Below, one piece after another: positions 32,814-33,164 of a stretch of 33,164 nt of DNA. Numbering within the stretch: position 1 is the stretch's first letter; the number at the start of each line of letters is the position of its first letter. The translations under genes and the position numbers were made by a program. The notes beneath the pieces are model-generated. The model had not been told where the DNA came from, did no database searches, and saw nothing but the letters and a program-made list of their open reading frames with translations. The stretch is from Sebaldella sp. (GTDB lineage: Bacteria > Fusobacteriota > Fusobacteriia > Fusobacteriales > Leptotrichiaceae), in the NCBI GenBank assembly GCA_018058425.1, contig JAGOZX010000031.1, positions 1 to 33,164 of the forward strand. The letters are read 5' to 3'.

Positions 32814-33164
32814 TCTAGTATAGTTATATTAATAGCAGATGAGGGATCAGATTACTTATGTAACATAATATAATTTACATTCTAGTTTCCTGTAAACATT
32901 TTACCTCCTTCTTAATCCAAATTATGTAACATAATATAATTTACATTCTAGTATAGTTATTAATAGCTGTATACGTAACTGCGCAGACTGGTAATCCTTA
33001 CGTATTTACATTCTAGTATAGTTATATTAATAGATATTTTGTAAATTTAAATTGTCTAATGAAGAGTTAATTTACATTCTAGTATAGTTATATTAATAGC
33101 AGATAGAATGCTGATAAATTAGTGGCAATACAGACAGAAAATCTAGTATAGTTATATTAATAGC
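32814..33164 (-). CRISPR. Degenerate CRISPR-like array, continues beyond the right edge
   Basis: Six copies of a 30-31-bp repeat lie 64-67 bp apart (common core TCTAGTATAG at 32814, 32881 (cut short), 32947, 33012, 33078, 33142). Full units are at 33004-33033 and 33070-33100, with spacers of about 35-36 bp, for example 32968-33003 and 33034-33069. On the minus strand the repeat begins GCTATTAATATAACTATACT and ends AGAATGTAAAT; an ATGTAAAT end resembles the 5' handle of type I-B crRNAs. The copies at 32814 and 33142 have lost this handle, the copy at 32881 lacks the other half, and 32947 has a 2-bp deletion. Degeneracy at the left is what is expected of the leader-distal end. No cas gene is in the window. 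Confidence 0.55.

Overview
The window is very AT-rich, with AGGAGG-type ribosome binding sites. It carries outer-membrane biogenesis signs: a giant type V autotransporter with the fusobacterial autotransporter-associated N-terminus, ending in an aromatic residue. Together with small secreted coiled-coil-like genes, AdhE fermentation, an Opu osmolyte transporter and a mannoside PTS, this points to a member of the Fusobacteriota (Fusobacterium or a close relative). The species assignment is inference from gene content; no rRNA is present.

Left part, minus strand (1-18.6 kb). The 5' part of an alkylsulfatase runs off the left edge. Next comes a surface-adhesin locus: a 3716-residue autotransporter followed by three small exported proteins and a terminator, with a perfect 20-bp inverted repeat between the big gene and the small ones. 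An Old Yellow Enzyme-family flavin oxidoreductase and bifunctional AdhE follow, each with its own promoter and terminator. The adhE promoter is surrounded by three TTGTGAA (Rex-like) sites.

Middle, plus strand (18.6-22.6 kb). An RlpA-type lipoprotein is followed by an AT-rich spacer. A two-gene osmolyte ABC transporter comes next (ATPase with CBS domains, then a permease fused to its substrate-binding domain), with a consensus promoter and a 35-codon leader ORF overlapping its start.

Accessory island (22.6-24.6 kb). This is the most interesting part. It holds three 18-19-residue hydrophobic peptide ORFs and four about 63-nt RNA genes that look like a multi-copy type I toxin-antitoxin family. 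Each of three RNAs is complementary to the 5' leader of one particular peptide mRNA, and the pairs co-vary. Each peptide mRNA also carries a co-varying 5'-3' interaction that would hide its Shine-Dalgarno sequence. In two copies the peptide promoter has its -35 inside the RNA terminator. An HTH regulator and an unknown 86-residue gene sit in the island.

Right part. Minus strand: a VWA-domain lipoprotein and a Rep_3-like (plasmid-initiator-type) protein. Plus strand: a PTS EIIA-EIIB-EIIC set with a GH38 alpha-mannosidase, resembling the mannosylglycerate (mng) system but with the EII domains split. The window ends in a degenerate CRISPR-like array (about 66-bp period, minus-strand repeat ending ATGTAAAT) whose leader side and any cas genes lie outside.
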